DNA from: Clostridiaceae bacterium | GTDB lineage: Bacteria > Bacillota > Clostridia > Saccharofermentanales > DTU023 | DNA: 37,109 bases | Assembly: GCA_012799695.1 (NCBI GenBank) | Contig: JAAZKT010000103.1 | Coordinates: forward strand, 1-37,109 | Direction of reading: 5' to 3' | Shown here: positions 16,833 to 26,423 of the stretch, piece after piece | Position numbering within the stretch: the first letter of the stretch is position 1 | Layout: each line of letters opens with the position of its first letter | Position numbers and translations under genes: made by a program | Notes under the pieces: model-generated | What the model saw: only the letters and a program-made list of their open reading frames with translations | The model's database searches: none | Told to the model about the DNA's origin: nothing

Positions 16833-17687
16833 GTGCGTATCGCACTGTATCCCAATTTATCAAGAGATCCCGGTTTCGTCGTCACGCGTCGATTGATATC
16901 TTTTATCGCGGATGCCGGCGCTATGTCTGTCATCGAGGATGACATTGCACCCGAGCTCAAAGCGGAAGGTCTTCTTCGCGGATCGTACGAGTCGTGCGAT
17001 TTGTTGATTTGTCTTGGCGGAGACGGTACTTTTTTATCTGCGGCGCATCATGATACCGGAAAGAATCTACCCATTACAGGTGTGAATCTGGGCAGTGTCG
17101 GTTTTTTACATGAGATCGATGTCGATCGAATGGAGAGGGCTGTCAAGCTTCTCGTCGCACGTGAGTTTTCGATTGAACAAAGAGCATTGCTCGCTTCATC
17201 TTGTTACGACACGGGCGGGCATCGCATTGTCTTCGAGGAAGCGCTCAATGACGTTATTCTCGCGCGAGGGAACGTCGTAAAGTCTATCGATATAGGACTT
17301 GAAATTGACGGTGAGCGCGTTGAAAATCTGCCCGGTGACGGCGTCATTATATCGACGCCGACCGGTTCGACTGCATATTCTCTCTCGTCTGGAGGTCCTA
17401 TTGTTCATCCGACGGCGGAGGTCATGCTGATCACACCAATTTGTCCACACACGTTACAGAACAGATCATATGTCATAGGTCTCGAATCGGAAATTACACT
17501 GCGTTTGATTTCCAATCAGGGTGGCGCAATCTTGTCAGTCGACGGTCGAGTCGGTTATGAGATGACGACAGGTTCGCGTGTAACTGTCGGTGTCTCTGAC
17601 AGAAAGGTACAGTACATACGATTGTGGGATGAGGATTTCTTCAAAACACTACCTACGAAAATCCGCAAAAGGGGACTAAGCAGATGA
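16833..17687 (+). CDS. nadK: NAD kinase
   Basis: 284 residues. The GGDGT motif (LGGDGTFLSAAHH) and the LPGDGVIISTPTGSTAYSLS signature are intact. It phosphorylates NAD to NADP in the cytoplasm. The start is GTG at 16833, with AAAGG upstream, and gives the expected MRIALYPN opening. The stop overlaps the argR start as ATGA, suggesting coupling. Confidence 0.95.
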   Translation: MRIALYPNLSRDPGFVVTRRLISFIADAGAMSVIEDDIAPELKAEGLLRGSYESCDLLICLGGDGTFLSAAHHDTGKNLPITGVNLGSVGFLHEIDVDRMERAVKLLVAREFSIEQRALLASSCYDTGGHRIVFEEALNDVILARGNVVKSIDIGLEIDGERVENLPGDGVIISTPTGSTAYSLSSGGPIVHPTAEVMLITPICPHTLQNRSYVIGLESEITLRLISNQGGAILSVDGRVGYEMTTGSRVTVGVSDRKVQYIRLWDEDFFKTLPTKIRKRGLSR

Positions 17688-18172
17688 AGAAGGTACCAAA
17701 AAAACAACGTCAATCGCGCATTATACGCATTATCAACGAGCAAAACATCGAAACGCAAGCGGATCTTGTTGAAGCTCTTATGGCATCGGGTATCGCTGTG
17801 ACTCAAGCGACAGTCTCACGCGATATCAAGGAGCTCGGTATCGTGAAAGTCATGACGGGAGAAGGCACGCAAAAATACGTCACATTAAGTCACAGCGGCG
17901 AGGTTGCCGCCGGTCGTATGCGCCGCGTATTTTCAGAGGCCGTCATTTCGGTCAATCGATCGAATGCTTTCGTAATCATGAAGACGCTGCCCGGCATGGC
18001 GCAGGGCGCCGCATCCGCGCTCGACTCCATGTATCTTGACGAAATTATCGGAACGCTCGCCGGCGATGATACGATCTTCATTGCTACGTGCAATAGCGAG
18101 GTAGCCGAGAAACTCAGAGCGAAGCTCGTGTCATTGTCGATTACCGATAGTATGGAAACGACGGAAAGTTAA
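17684..18172 (+). CDS. argR: Arginine repressor ArgR/AhrC
   Basis: 162 residues. The N-terminal winged helix shows QATVSRDIKELGI. The C-terminal arginine-binding and oligomerisation domain has the IIGTLAGDDTIFI motif with the paired aspartates that contact arginine. It would repress biosynthetic and activate catabolic arginine genes. It lies in the conserved nadK-argR-recN order. No arginine genes are in the window, so its targets are elsewhere. Confidence 0.95.
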   Translation: MKKVPKKQRQSRIIRIINEQNIETQADLVEALMASGIAVTQATVSRDIKELGIVKVMTGEGTQKYVTLSHSGEVAAGRMRRVFSEAVISVNRSNAFVIMKTLPGMAQGAASALDSMYLDEIIGTLAGDDTIFIATCNSEVAEKLRAKLVSLSITDSMETTES

Positions 18173-18186
18173 ATCTGACTGCCCTT

Positions 18187-19836
18187 ATGATTCATCGCGT
18201 CGAGATCGATAATTTTGCGTTGGTGGAGCATACCGGGGTAAGTTTCGGTGCCGGATTGACTGTTCTGTCGGGAGAGACAGGAGCGGGCAAATCGATCGTA
18301 GTCGATGCGTTGGAATTTGCTATCGGTGGTCGTAGCGATCGGTCGATGTTGCGAACCGGAGCGGATGAAGCAGTCGTTTCGATCTTGTTTTCCGGACAAG
18401 ATTCGGAGCAAGATGGCGAGCTTATCGTTACGCGCGGATTGCGAGACAATAACAGAAGTTACGCCAAGATTAACAGTCATCTCGTTACTGTGAGCGAACT
18501 TCGTTCGATTACTGATCCGCTTGTCGCAATTCACAGTCAAAGTGATCAGCAATCCATATTTTCGGAAAGTGTCCATAAGACATTATTGGACGCGTTTGGC
18601 GATGCGCCCGTCGCTGAGGCTCTTTCAATCTATTTTTCTCAATACGAGGAATTCAAATCAATCGAAAGACGACTATCGGAGGTTTTCCATGATCCCGAAA
18701 CGCGCGATCGTCGTCGCGGCATACTGCGATATCAGGTTGAGGAGATCGAGAGTGCGGAAGTCGTGTCCGGCGAAGAGGAGCAGTTACTAAAGAAAATTCG
18801 CACGATGTCTGCAGTCATCGAAATAGCTACCTTTATAGGGCAAGCGATAAACGAACTGTCAGGTGATGACGAACGTTCTGCTCAAGCGCAAATCGGTCGC
18901 GCCGTCGCCAGTATGAATGCCGCTTCGAAGCATAGCGCGTATATGCAAGATGTCCGAGATCGGGCGGAATCATTGCGTCATGATTTGACGGAGATCGTAA
19001 TTGATTTGGAGCGTGTTTATGAAAGACTCGATGTTCGTCCTGAGGAAATTGAGCGAGCCAATACACGTTTAACGTTACTTAGACGTTTGCAGGATAAGTA
19101 TGGGGATAACTTGGATGCTGTTATCGCATACGGACAAAAGGCGCGACACGAACTCGATCGACTTGATCGAACGGAAGAAGAACTCGCTCTTCTGACTGAT
19201 CGAAAAAATGAACTTCTCGCCGCTCTTCGCCATTCGGCCGATCATCTACTTAGTGTTAGAAATGCCTGCGCTGCCAAGCTCTCAAAATCAATCAACGCGG
19301 AACTCGTTGATCTCAACATGAAAAATGCCTCCTTTGAAGTCTCCGTCGAAAAGCTGGATTTGAATGAGAATTATGTTCCTTCCGATCCGCATACGGTTCG
19401 ATTCAAAATTGCACCGAATCCCGGCGAGCCGCTTATGCCGCTGATTTCGATCATTTCCGGTGGTGAGGCATCGCGTGTTCTGCTCGCTATCAAGACTGTT
19501 CTTGCTTCCGTTGATCATGTGTCAACCATAATTTTTGATGAAATTGACACGGGGATAAGCGGCAAAACAACGACAATGATTGCCCGCAAATTGATGTCAA
19601 TAGCCGAGCATTGTCAGGTCATCTGCGTCACGCATAGCGCCCAGATTGCCGCTGCAGCCGATCGACATCTTCTGATCGGCAAATACGTCGAGGGTGGGCG
19701 CACAAGGACGACAGTTCAAGAGATACATGGCGAAGAACGCGTGAAGGAAGTGGCAAGACTCTTATCGGGGCGACCGAATGATGAAGCCTCTCTCTTATTG
19801 GCGTTGAGGCTGATTGAAGCCAAAAACGATCTTTGA
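18187..19836 (+). CDS. recN: DNA repair protein RecN
   Basis: 549 residues, typical for this SMC-like ATPase. Walker A is SGETGAGKS (residues 28-36). A coiled-coil region follows, then the ABC signature ISGGEASRVLLAIK and Walker B TIIFDEIDTGISG. It acts early in double-strand break repair. The ATG follows argR by 14 bp, and the ribosome binding site is poor. In spore-forming Clostridia spoIVB and spo0A usually follow recN, but here hutH does. Confidence 0.95.
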   Translation: MIHRVEIDNFALVEHTGVSFGAGLTVLSGETGAGKSIVVDALEFAIGGRSDRSMLRTGADEAVVSILFSGQDSEQDGELIVTRGLRDNNRSYAKINSHLVTVSELRSITDPLVAIHSQSDQQSIFSESVHKTLLDAFGDAPVAEALSIYFSQYEEFKSIERRLSEVFHDPETRDRRRGILRYQVEEIESAEVVSGEEEQLLKKIRTMSAVIEIATFIGQAINELSGDDERSAQAQIGRAVASMNAASKHSAYMQDVRDRAESLRHDLTEIVIDLERVYERLDVRPEEIERANTRLTLLRRLQDKYGDNLDAVIAYGQKARHELDRLDRTEEELALLTDRKNELLAALRHSADHLLSVRNACAAKLSKSINAELVDLNMKNASFEVSVEKLDLNENYVPSDPHTVRFKIAPNPGEPLMPLISIISGGEASRVLLAIKTVLASVDHVSTIIFDEIDTGISGKTTTMIARKLMSIAEHCQVICVTHSAQIAAAADRHLLIGKYVEGGRTRTTVQEIHGEERVKEVARLLSGRPNDEASLLLALRLIEAKNDL

Positions 19837-19911
19837 TTGTAATCATTTTAAGCTCTATGATTATAGGCAGGACGACTATCTGTGAGGGGGACAGCCGACT
19901 GGCGAAGATAG

Positions 19912-21438
19912 ATGATGAAACATGGAAGACAATATGACACGCTCGTCATAAACGGCGAGAATTTGACACTTGAAGACGTGCGAGATGTTGCCGTCGACGG
20001 GCGCAAAATCGCAATTGCCGCCGATGCGCGTGAGCGCATGGAGGAGTCGTATGCGCTCGTAGGTGAGATTCTGAGGAGCGGTGAGCCTGTTTACGGCATA
20101 TCAACGGGATTCGGCGAGTTTAGCCGAGTACACCTTTCGGACGATCAAAATGTCCAGTTACAGCTTAATTTAATTCGAAGTCACGCGTCGGGTACTGGAA
20201 AGCCTTTCGATGAAAAGACTGTGCGTGCGATTATGTTGCTGCGTCTCAATGCGCTATGTGTCGGTTTTTCGGGCATCAATCCCGATATTGCGGATTTGCT
20301 TGTATCCTTTCTCAACCTTGGCGTTACACCGATCATTCCCGAGCAGGGATCGCTCGGAGCATCCGGAGATTTGGCGAATTTAGCCCATATGTCGCTCGTG
20401 CTAATCGGTGAGGGACGCGCGACGGTCGACGGCATCGAGATGGATGGACGGGAAGCGCTTGCTCGGCGTAATCTAAATCCTGTCAGACTGTGCGGCAAAG
20501 ACGGTTTAGCGCTCATCAACGGTACGGCAGTTATGCTCGGCGTTGGAACACTGGCATATCTTGAGGCAGAAGACGTTCTTCATGCTGCCAACGGAGCGGC
20601 AGCGCTGACATTCGAAGCACTGCACGGCTTTAGAGGCGCTTACGATCGCCGGATACATGAACTGCGCAGAAAACAGGGTCAAATTGAAGTAGCCTCTACG
20701 ATGCGCGGACTTCTCGAGGGTTCGGAATATGCCGACTCGCGTTTGCACGATGTTCAGGATGCCTATACGTTGCGTTGCATACCGCAGGTACATGGTGCTT
20801 CCCTCGATGCGATGCGCTATGTCCGTGAGGTTCTTCAGTCCGAAGCGAACGCCGTAACTGATAATCCTCTTGTTTTTACGGAGACGAGTGAAGTGATTTC
20901 CGGCGGCAATTTCCACGGTCAACCGCTTGCGCTGGCACTTGATTTTCTCGGTATCGCCGTGGCAGAGCTCGCCAATATCAGTGAGCGCCGCACGGAGCGA
21001 CTCGTCAATCCGCAGTTATCGGGACTGCCAGCTTTTCTTGTAAAAAATGGCGGTGTTCAATCGGGTTTCATGATTCCTCAATATGTCGCCGCGTCTCTTG
21101 TTTCCGAAAATAAGGTATTGGCGCATCCGGCGAGCGTTGATTCGATCCCGTCTTCAGCAAATAAAGAAGATCACGTCAGTATGGGTGCTTTTGCCGCACG
21201 TAAAGCGGGAATGATCGTTGCGAACTCGAGACACGTGATAGCGATTGAACTTATGTGCGCCGCACAGGCGATCGATTTGCAGGAAAGGAGACAGTTGGGA
21301 AGGGGAACGAGACGTCTTTACGAACTCGTGCGCCGGACGATTCCCGTTTTGACTGAAGATCGCCCTTTATCGAGCGATATTGAAACGATTGCCGATTTAA
21401 TTGCCGGTGGATATGTCACGGATGCATTGTATCTCTGA
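19912..21438 (+). CDS. hutH: Histidine ammonia-lyase
   Basis: 508 residues, full length. It deaminates L-histidine to trans-urocanate and ammonia. The MIO cofactor-forming Ala-Ser-Gly triad is at about residues 150-152 in EQGSLGASGDLANLAHM. YGISTGFGEFS near the N-terminus and NKEDHVSMGAFAARK are further family motifs. Two adjacent ATG codons (19912 and 19915) are possible starts with a weak ribosome binding site. The next gene encodes a cyclodeaminase-family protein, consistent with histidine catabolism to formimino-glutamate, but hutU, hutI and a formiminotransferase are not in the window. Confidence 0.94.
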   Translation: MMKHGRQYDTLVINGENLTLEDVRDVAVDGRKIAIAADARERMEESYALVGEILRSGEPVYGISTGFGEFSRVHLSDDQNVQLQLNLIRSHASGTGKPFDEKTVRAIMLLRLNALCVGFSGINPDIADLLVSFLNLGVTPIIPEQGSLGASGDLANLAHMSLVLIGEGRATVDGIEMDGREALARRNLNPVRLCGKDGLALINGTAVMLGVGTLAYLEAEDVLHAANGAAALTFEALHGFRGAYDRRIHELRRKQGQIEVASTMRGLLEGSEYADSRLHDVQDAYTLRCIPQVHGASLDAMRYVREVLQSEANAVTDNPLVFTETSEVISGGNFHGQPLALALDFLGIAVAELANISERRTERLVNPQLSGLPAFLVKNGGVQSGFMIPQYVAASLVSENKVLAHPASVDSIPSSANKEDHVSMGAFAARKAGMIVANSRHVIAIELMCAAQAIDLQERRQLGRGTRRLYELVRRTIPVLTEDRPLSSDIETIADLIAGGYVTDALYL

Positions 21439-21526
21439 GTTTTTCCTAAGATAACTGAGCGACTTCCTGAACCGAATAGTGTTAGAGTAAATAGCACGAA
21501 TACCAAGACAAAGCAGAGGAGTAACT

Positions 21527-22168
21527 ATGAAAGAATTTAAACATTTACCAATTTCAGACTATCTCGGACAAGCGGCTTCAGACAGCCCGACGCCGGGCGG
21601 CGGGAGTGTCGCTTCCCTCGTAGGAGCCTTAGGGGCGGCACTTGGTCAGATGGTTTACAATTTGACTCATACTAAAAAATCATATCTTGAACATGACGAG
21701 ATGACAAAAGCTGCCGTGCGGTCTGATTTCAATGCGCTGGTGCGCCTGCAAGCCGATTTGGCTGACCTTATCGACAAGGATATATTGGCTTTCAACAGTT
21801 TTATGGATGCGCTCTCTCTTCCAAGAGCGACCGATGAAGAGAAAGCTGTTCGTCGCAAGGCGATGGCAGATGCAACCGTTCTCGCAACACAATCGCCCCT
21901 TGAGACGGCGTCGAAATCGTTTGAAGTTCTTCAGCATCTCGGTTCGCTGTCGAGATATGGTCACAAAAACTGTATTTCCGATGCAGGTGTTGCCGCTTAT
22001 CTCGCGCATGCCGCCTTGAAGTCTGCAGTTATGAATGTTCGAATCAACATTCCCGGATTGGACGATAAGGTATTTGCGGAAACTGCTGAACGTGCCTGCG
22101 TCGCGCTTTTGGAGAATGCCGATAAGTTGACGAAAGAGATAGAATTGATCGTATACAATCGACTTTAA
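21527..22168 (+). CDS. fchA: Formimino-THF cyclodeaminase / methenyl-THF cyclohydrolase family protein
   Basis: 213 residues, an all-helical FTCD C-terminal-type domain. The signature SDSPTPGGGSVASLVGALGAALG is present near residues 17-39. Family members convert 5-formimino-THF to 5,10-methenyl-THF and ammonia, or hydrolyse methenyl-THF. Position after hutH favours histidine degradation, but clostridial FchA proteins also serve general one-carbon metabolism. A clear AGAGGAG ribosome binding site lies just before the ATG. Confidence 0.88.
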   Translation: MKEFKHLPISDYLGQAASDSPTPGGGSVASLVGALGAALGQMVYNLTHTKKSYLEHDEMTKAAVRSDFNALVRLQADLADLIDKDILAFNSFMDALSLPRATDEEKAVRRKAMADATVLATQSPLETASKSFEVLQHLGSLSRYGHKNCISDAGVAAYLAHAALKSAVMNVRINIPGLDDKVFAETAERACVALLENADKLTKEIELIVYNRL

Positions 22169-22185
22169 TATATACGTTCTTTTTA

Positions 22186-22214
22186 TTGACAATTCTTCCA
22201 AACAAATTTAGACT
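22186..22214 (+). promoter_or_regulatory. Promoter for rny
   Basis: A perfect -35 TTGACA (22186-22191) is 17 bp from a -10 TAGACT (22209-22214). A second -10-like TAGAAT lies at 22220-22225, with a poor -35. The predicted leader of about 90 nt contains a 6-bp inverted repeat, CGTGCA at 22233-22238 with TGCACG at 22254-22259. Confidence 0.6.
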
Positions 22215-22310
22215 GACTCTAGAATAAACGATCGTGCAAGTTCTGTTTGACTCTGCACGGTGCTTGATGTCTATCAATACTTTATCGTTTTCGAAACTTG
22301 AAAATTACAT

Positions 22311-23888
22311 ATGGAGGTGATTATTATCGATTGGCTAAATTTAGCACTCGGTATCCTTGTCGGTGTCCTAATCGGTGTCGTTCCGACGGCACTGTTTTAT
22401 CATAAAGGGTTTAGCAGGAGAAGCCGCGAATTACTGGAGTCAAGGAAAAAGGCAGAAGATGAAGCTTCCAATCTCATCGGTGAAGCCGTCAAACAGGGAG
22501 AGGACAAAAGGCGTGAGATCCTCCTTTCGACAAAGGAGGAGGTCCATAAGGCCAGACTGGAACTTGAGCGCGACGTGCGCGCAAAACGTCAGGAATTGAC
22601 TAGAGAACGTCAAAGGATAGATCAGAAGGAAACAGTCCTCGATCGCCGCACACAGAGCCTTGAGGACAGAGAAAGTCTTCACACGGAGCGTGAAGAAGCT
22701 TTGAATCTTCGCGAAACCGCGCTCCAAGCGTTTGAGATCAAGAAACGCGAGGAGCTTGAACGGATCGCGAATCTCACGGTCGATGAAGCGCGTTCCCTCG
22801 TTTTGGAAGAAGCGGAGCGCGAATATAGGCGCGATATTGCCATTCTATTTAAAGAAGTCGAAGAAGATGCGAGGATGAGCGCGAATGCAAAAGCGCGCGA
22901 ACTCGTCGTCAGTACAATTCAGCGCTATGCGCATGACTACGTCTCTGAGGCGACCGTCTCCGTCGTTTCGCTCCCTAATGAAGATATGAAGGGTCGAATT
23001 ATCGGACGAGAAGGTCGTAATATTCGAACTATCGAGCAGTTGACAGGCGTTGACCTCATCATCGACGATACGCCGGAAGCTGTTATTTTGTCGAGTTTTG
23101 ATCCCATCAGGCGTGAAGTCGCGCGATTGGCGATTGAGAGACTCGTTCAGGATGGACGTATACACCCGACGCGCATCGAAGAGATGGTAAAGAAGGCGAA
23201 CCGCGATATAGAGAATTCGATACGCGAAGCAGGCGAGCAGGCCGTGTTCGAAACCGGTGTGGTGGGTCTGCCATCCGAACTTGTCAAAATTCTCGGTCGA
23301 CTCAAATATCGGACAAGTTATGGGCAGAATGTCCTACAACACTCGGTTGAGGTGTGCCATATTGCCGGCATGCTGGCGGCGGAGCTTGATCTTGACGTTA
23401 TGGACGCGAAACGCGCAGGCCTTTTGCACGACATAGGAAAGGCCGTCGACTTTGAAATGGAAGGGACGCATGTCGAGCTCGGAAGTGAAATCGCTCGTCG
23501 TTACAAACTCGACTCGACTGTCATCAACAGCATCGAATCGCATCACGATGATGTGGAGCCCCGTTCTTTAGTCGCAAGCCTTGTGGCGGCAGCGGATGCT
23601 ATTTCCGCCGCTCGTCCGGGGGCCCGAAGGGAGAATATCGAGACGTATATTAAGCGCATTGAGAAGCTGGAGGAACTCGCTCAGTCAGTTCCCGGCGTCG
23701 AAAAGAGTTATGCCGTACAGGCAGGACGCGAAATTCGCGTCATGGTATTACCGGACAGTGTCTCTGATGAGGAGATGCCGTTGCTCGTACATGAACTCTG
23801 CCAAGCCATCGAGCGCGAACTGCATTATCCCGGTCAGATCAAGGTCAACATGATCCGGGAAAGCCGTTACAGCGATTACGCCAAATAA
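22311..23888 (+). CDS. rny: Ribonuclease Y
   Basis: 525 residues. An N-terminal membrane segment (about 7-30) is followed by a long charged coiled coil (about 35-200), a KH domain with [12 protein letters not shown], and an HD domain with the metal motif HDIGKAVD (His373-Asp374). This is the standard RNase Y layout. It is a membrane-bound endonuclease that initiates mRNA decay in many Bacillota. The start is odd: the only in-frame ATG (22311) overlaps a strong GGAGGTG (22313-22319) instead of following it, and no Shine-Dalgarno lies upstream. An ATT at 22323 or ATC at 22326 would be better spaced, with loss of a few residues. The gene has its own promoter and a terminator. Confidence 0.94.
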   Translation: MEVIIIDWLNLALGILVGVLIGVVPTALFYHKGFSRRSRELLESRKKAEDEASNLIGEAVKQGEDKRREILLSTKEEVHKARLELERDVRAKRQELTRERQRIDQKETVLDRRTQSLEDRESLHTEREEALNLRETALQAFEIKKREELERIANLTVDEARSLVLEEAEREYRRDIAILFKEVEEDARMSANAKARELVVSTIQRYAHDYVSEATVSVVSLPNEDMKGRIIGREGRNIRTIEQLTGVDLIIDDTPEAVILSSFDPIRREVARLAIERLVQDGRIHPTRIEEMVKKANRDIENSIREAGEQAVFETGVVGLPSELVKILGRLKYRTSYGQNVLQHSVEVCHIAGMLAAELDLDVMDAKRAGLLHDIGKAVDFEMEGTHVELGSEIARRYKLDSTVINSIESHHDDVEPRSLVASLVAAADAISAARPGARRENIETYIKRIEKLEELAQSVPGVEKSYAVQAGREIRVMVLPDSVSDEEMPLLVHELCQAIERELHYPGQIKVNMIRESRYSDYAK

Positions 23889-23956
23889 CCGCATGTGCTA
23901 TCGACCGTTTTTCGGTCAAGATCATGTCATCGGCGGCTTGATGTCGTACGGAAAAC

Positions 23957-24010
23957 AAAAGCAGGCTTATTGCAAAACTCAAATAGAGTTACGCGTTAGC
24001 CTGCTTTTTC
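23957..24010 (+). terminator. Rho-independent terminator after rny
   Basis: AAAAGCAGGCT (23957-23967) pairs with AGCCTGCTTTT (23998-24008) and is followed by a T-rich run. The 30-nt loop holds an inner hairpin, AACTC at 23976-23980 with GAGTT at 23986-23990. It lies about 70 bp after the rny stop and before the solute-binding protein gene. Confidence 0.85.
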
Positions 24011-24075
24011 TTTCCTCAAAATGATACAGTGTGTTACGCTTAATCTAATTCCGCTATAGGAGAAAGAGTTAGACT

Positions 24076-25842
24076 TTGAAAAGAGTTACAGCGATTTTGT
24101 TAAGTGTCATATGCGTGATATCTCTCGCATCGTGTGTGCGCGTCCCGAATGATGACGTGTTTTCTACGACGCTTCCGACAGACGATGCCACAATCGCAAC
24201 GCTGCCACCGCCCATCGGAAATGAAAAGGTGACGGAACTTCGCGTTGCCATTCGTTATGAAACGGATATGAATCCTCTCTTTCCGAAACATTACTCGACG
24301 CGGTCGCTATTTGCGCTCGTCTACGAGACTCTTTTTAGTGTTGATCACGAGGGAAAGATTGTTCCCGATCTTGCCAAGTCAATTACTTATGATGTTGCAA
24401 CGATGACTTACCGTATTCAGATTGAGGACGGTAAGACGTTTCACAGTGGGAAAAAGTTAACAGCGCAGGACGTCAAGGCATCTCTGCTCAAAACGGTCAG
24501 TCTTATGACGGCTGACCTCAACGATGAAGAACCGACCACGAACCCTGATGACACCGGTACGGACCAATCGACAGGCAAACTTGAAGATGACGAATTAAGC
24601 GCTTCGTACAAAGATGGCGCGCAATTTCAGGTGTCTTCATTCTCTCTCATGACTGCATCAATGAAAAAAGAATACCGTAACATCCGACAAGTCTCGACTG
24701 AGGGCTCGGATGTCATTCTTATTGAATTGCATAAACCTGACCCTCATGTCATCGGCCTCCTTACATTCCCAATTATCCCGGAATCCGATGTCAATCTGCG
24801 CTCTATGAATCCGGTTTCCGGAAGCGGAGAGTGGCAAATTGTGTCAACCGGAAGCGGTCGCCTTGTGACTCTCGAGCGCGTTAATCGTGGTTCGGGAATC
24901 GTGAGCATTTCCGCCAAGGCTTTTGACGAGACTGCGGAGGCCATGCAAGCTTTTGATGATGGTGAGATTGATGTGCTCGTATTGGATTCCTCAGAAACTT
25001 CGCTTTACGCCGATCGGTCGAGAATTAGAAAACAGCGCATTGATTATCCATGTTATATTTCTCTCTACTTCCGTGATGACGACCGTGACTCGGCACTTTT
25101 ATGGCGCGATTACATGGTGCGCGAGATACGCTCGGATTCAAAGGGAGACCAATTTGCCGCTCCTTTTGTCCGTGCTCTTTACCCCTTATTGCCGGGAGAT
25201 TCCCGGCTTCAGAATGTACCGATTCCTGCATATGCAGTCGGTGATCTCCCGGTGATAGAACTGCCTGACGACGAACCTGAGCCTAGCGAGACGATAGATG
25301 ACGCAGGTGCACCTGCATCGGTAAAACCCGATAAGCGTGACCCCTTTGTTTTACTCGTTCCGGAAGGTTTTACTCCGCATCGACTTGTAGAAAACATCGG
25401 GGCATGTGTGGCACGTCTCGGCAGAAGATTCGCTCCCCAATTTGTTTCGAAAGAGGAATGGACAAATACGTTACGCAAGAATGCGTATGATGCCGCGCTA
25501 TTGACTGATGTATCTCACTTATTTTTAGATCCCGTTGATTATCTTGAGGGTCTGCAGGGTGCAGGACTATTTGATTGGACGGAGATTGTTGACGCCGATG
25601 ATATCGTTACGCTGAGAGAGGCGCAACGCCTCATCTCATTACCTGAAGGTGCAAATCTTGAATTGTTTTCAGAAATCACCTATGCCCAAACAGTTTCGCG
25701 CGTCTTTTCTGCACTGCCTGTGCTCGGCCTTGCAATAACGGAAACAATGGTGTTGTACGGTAACAATGTGGAAAACACGATGTCAGGCAGTTGGGACTCA
25801 CCCTATGAGAATATTGAGGAGCTTATTGTATGGAGACCGTGA
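24076..25842 (+). CDS. Extracellular solute-binding lipoprotein, family 5 (peptide-type)
   Basis: 588 residues. The signal peptide ends in a lipobox LASC (Cys20), so it should be lipid-anchored on the outer face of the membrane. The body resembles oligopeptide/nickel-type substrate-binding proteins: an early YETLFSVDHEGKIVPDLAKS segment, then TYRIQIEDGKTFHSGKKLTAQDVKAS. Two low-complexity acidic stretches (about residues 150-180 and 395-415) interrupt the fold. No permease or ATPase genes are adjacent, so it is an orphan. The start appears to be TTG at 24076, with AGGAGA upstream. It overlaps lspA, which encodes the peptidase needed to process such lipoproteins, by 13 bp. Confidence 0.83.
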   Translation: MKRVTAILLSVICVISLASCVRVPNDDVFSTTLPTDDATIATLPPPIGNEKVTELRVAIRYETDMNPLFPKHYSTRSLFALVYETLFSVDHEGKIVPDLAKSITYDVATMTYRIQIEDGKTFHSGKKLTAQDVKASLLKTVSLMTADLNDEEPTTNPDDTGTDQSTGKLEDDELSASYKDGAQFQVSSFSLMTASMKKEYRNIRQVSTEGSDVILIELHKPDPHVIGLLTFPIIPESDVNLRSMNPVSGSGEWQIVSTGSGRLVTLERVNRGSGIVSISAKAFDETAEAMQAFDDGEIDVLVLDSSETSLYADRSRIRKQRIDYPCYISLYFRDDDRDSALLWRDYMVREIRSDSKGDQFAAPFVRALYPLLPGDSRLQNVPIPAYAVGDLPVIELPDDEPEPSETIDDAGAPASVKPDKRDPFVLLVPEGFTPHRLVENIGACVARLGRRFAPQFVSKEEWTNTLRKNAYDAALLTDVSHLFLDPVDYLEGLQGAGLFDWTEIVDADDIVTLREAQRLISLPEGANLELFSEITYAQTVSRVFSALPVLGLAITETMVLYGNNVENTMSGSWDSPYENIEELIVWRP

Positions 25843-26423
25843 TCATTTTGATTTTAGTCGCTCTCGATCAATGGACGAAAGGTTTAGCGGAACGATTGAT
25901 CGGGGAGACGGGTCGTGTGTCGGTAATCCCGCATTTCTTTGAATTGCGCCTTACATACAATAAAGGTGCCGCATGGAGTTTTTTATCGGATCATTCATGG
26001 GGGATTGTCTTTCTTTCGATTGTTTCGATTTTCGTCATTGTATCGCTTCTTCACGTTCTGAAACATACGACGGCGAAGCGCGCACGGTTTGTCCTTATGC
26101 TCATCATTTCCGGAAGTGTCGGCAACTTAATCGATCGGTTGCGTGTAGGTGCCGTGGCGGATTTTCTTTCATTTACATTCGGCGATTACGCCTTTCCCAC
26201 GTTCAATGTGGCAGACTCCCTTATCACGGTCGGTACGGTCTTGCTCGTGTTATTTATCATTTTCGATCGTTCTTTTTTAAACGCGTTTCTTGACAATAAT
26301 TTATTTGGTCGTCGGCGTAAGAATATCGAGGGTAATAAAAGTGAACGCTCGAATGATCAGAGCGAGCATGATGCGCAGAATGTGCCCGATGCAAGCGGGT
26401 CACGTGATACGACGGTTGATTGA
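25830..26423 (+). CDS. lspA: Lipoprotein signal peptidase (signal peptidase II)
   Basis: 197 residues, with a polar tail of about 40 residues beyond the usual end. Four membrane segments carry the NKGAAWS motif, and the catalytic aspartates are Asp102 (NLIDRL) and Asp129 (FNVADS). It cleaves prolipoprotein signal peptides at the lipidated cysteine. The start lies inside the 3' end of the lipoprotein gene. The stop shares a base with the pseudouridine synthase start, and lspA-rluD order is common in Bacillota. Confidence 0.94.
   Translation: METVIILILVALDQWTKGLAERLIGETGRVSVIPHFFELRLTYNKGAAWSFLSDHSWGIVFLSIVSIFVIVSLLHVLKHTTAKRARFVLMLIISGSVGNLIDRLRVGAVADFLSFTFGDYAFPTFNVADSLITVGTVLLVLFIIFDRSFLNAFLDNNLFGRRRKNIEGNKSERSNDQSEHDAQNVPDASGSRDTTVD

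Noticed and set aside
23903-23917. GACCG-TTTTT-CGGTC hairpin after rny
   Set aside because: Only a 5-bp stem with no following T-run; the stronger terminator is downstream at 23957-24010.
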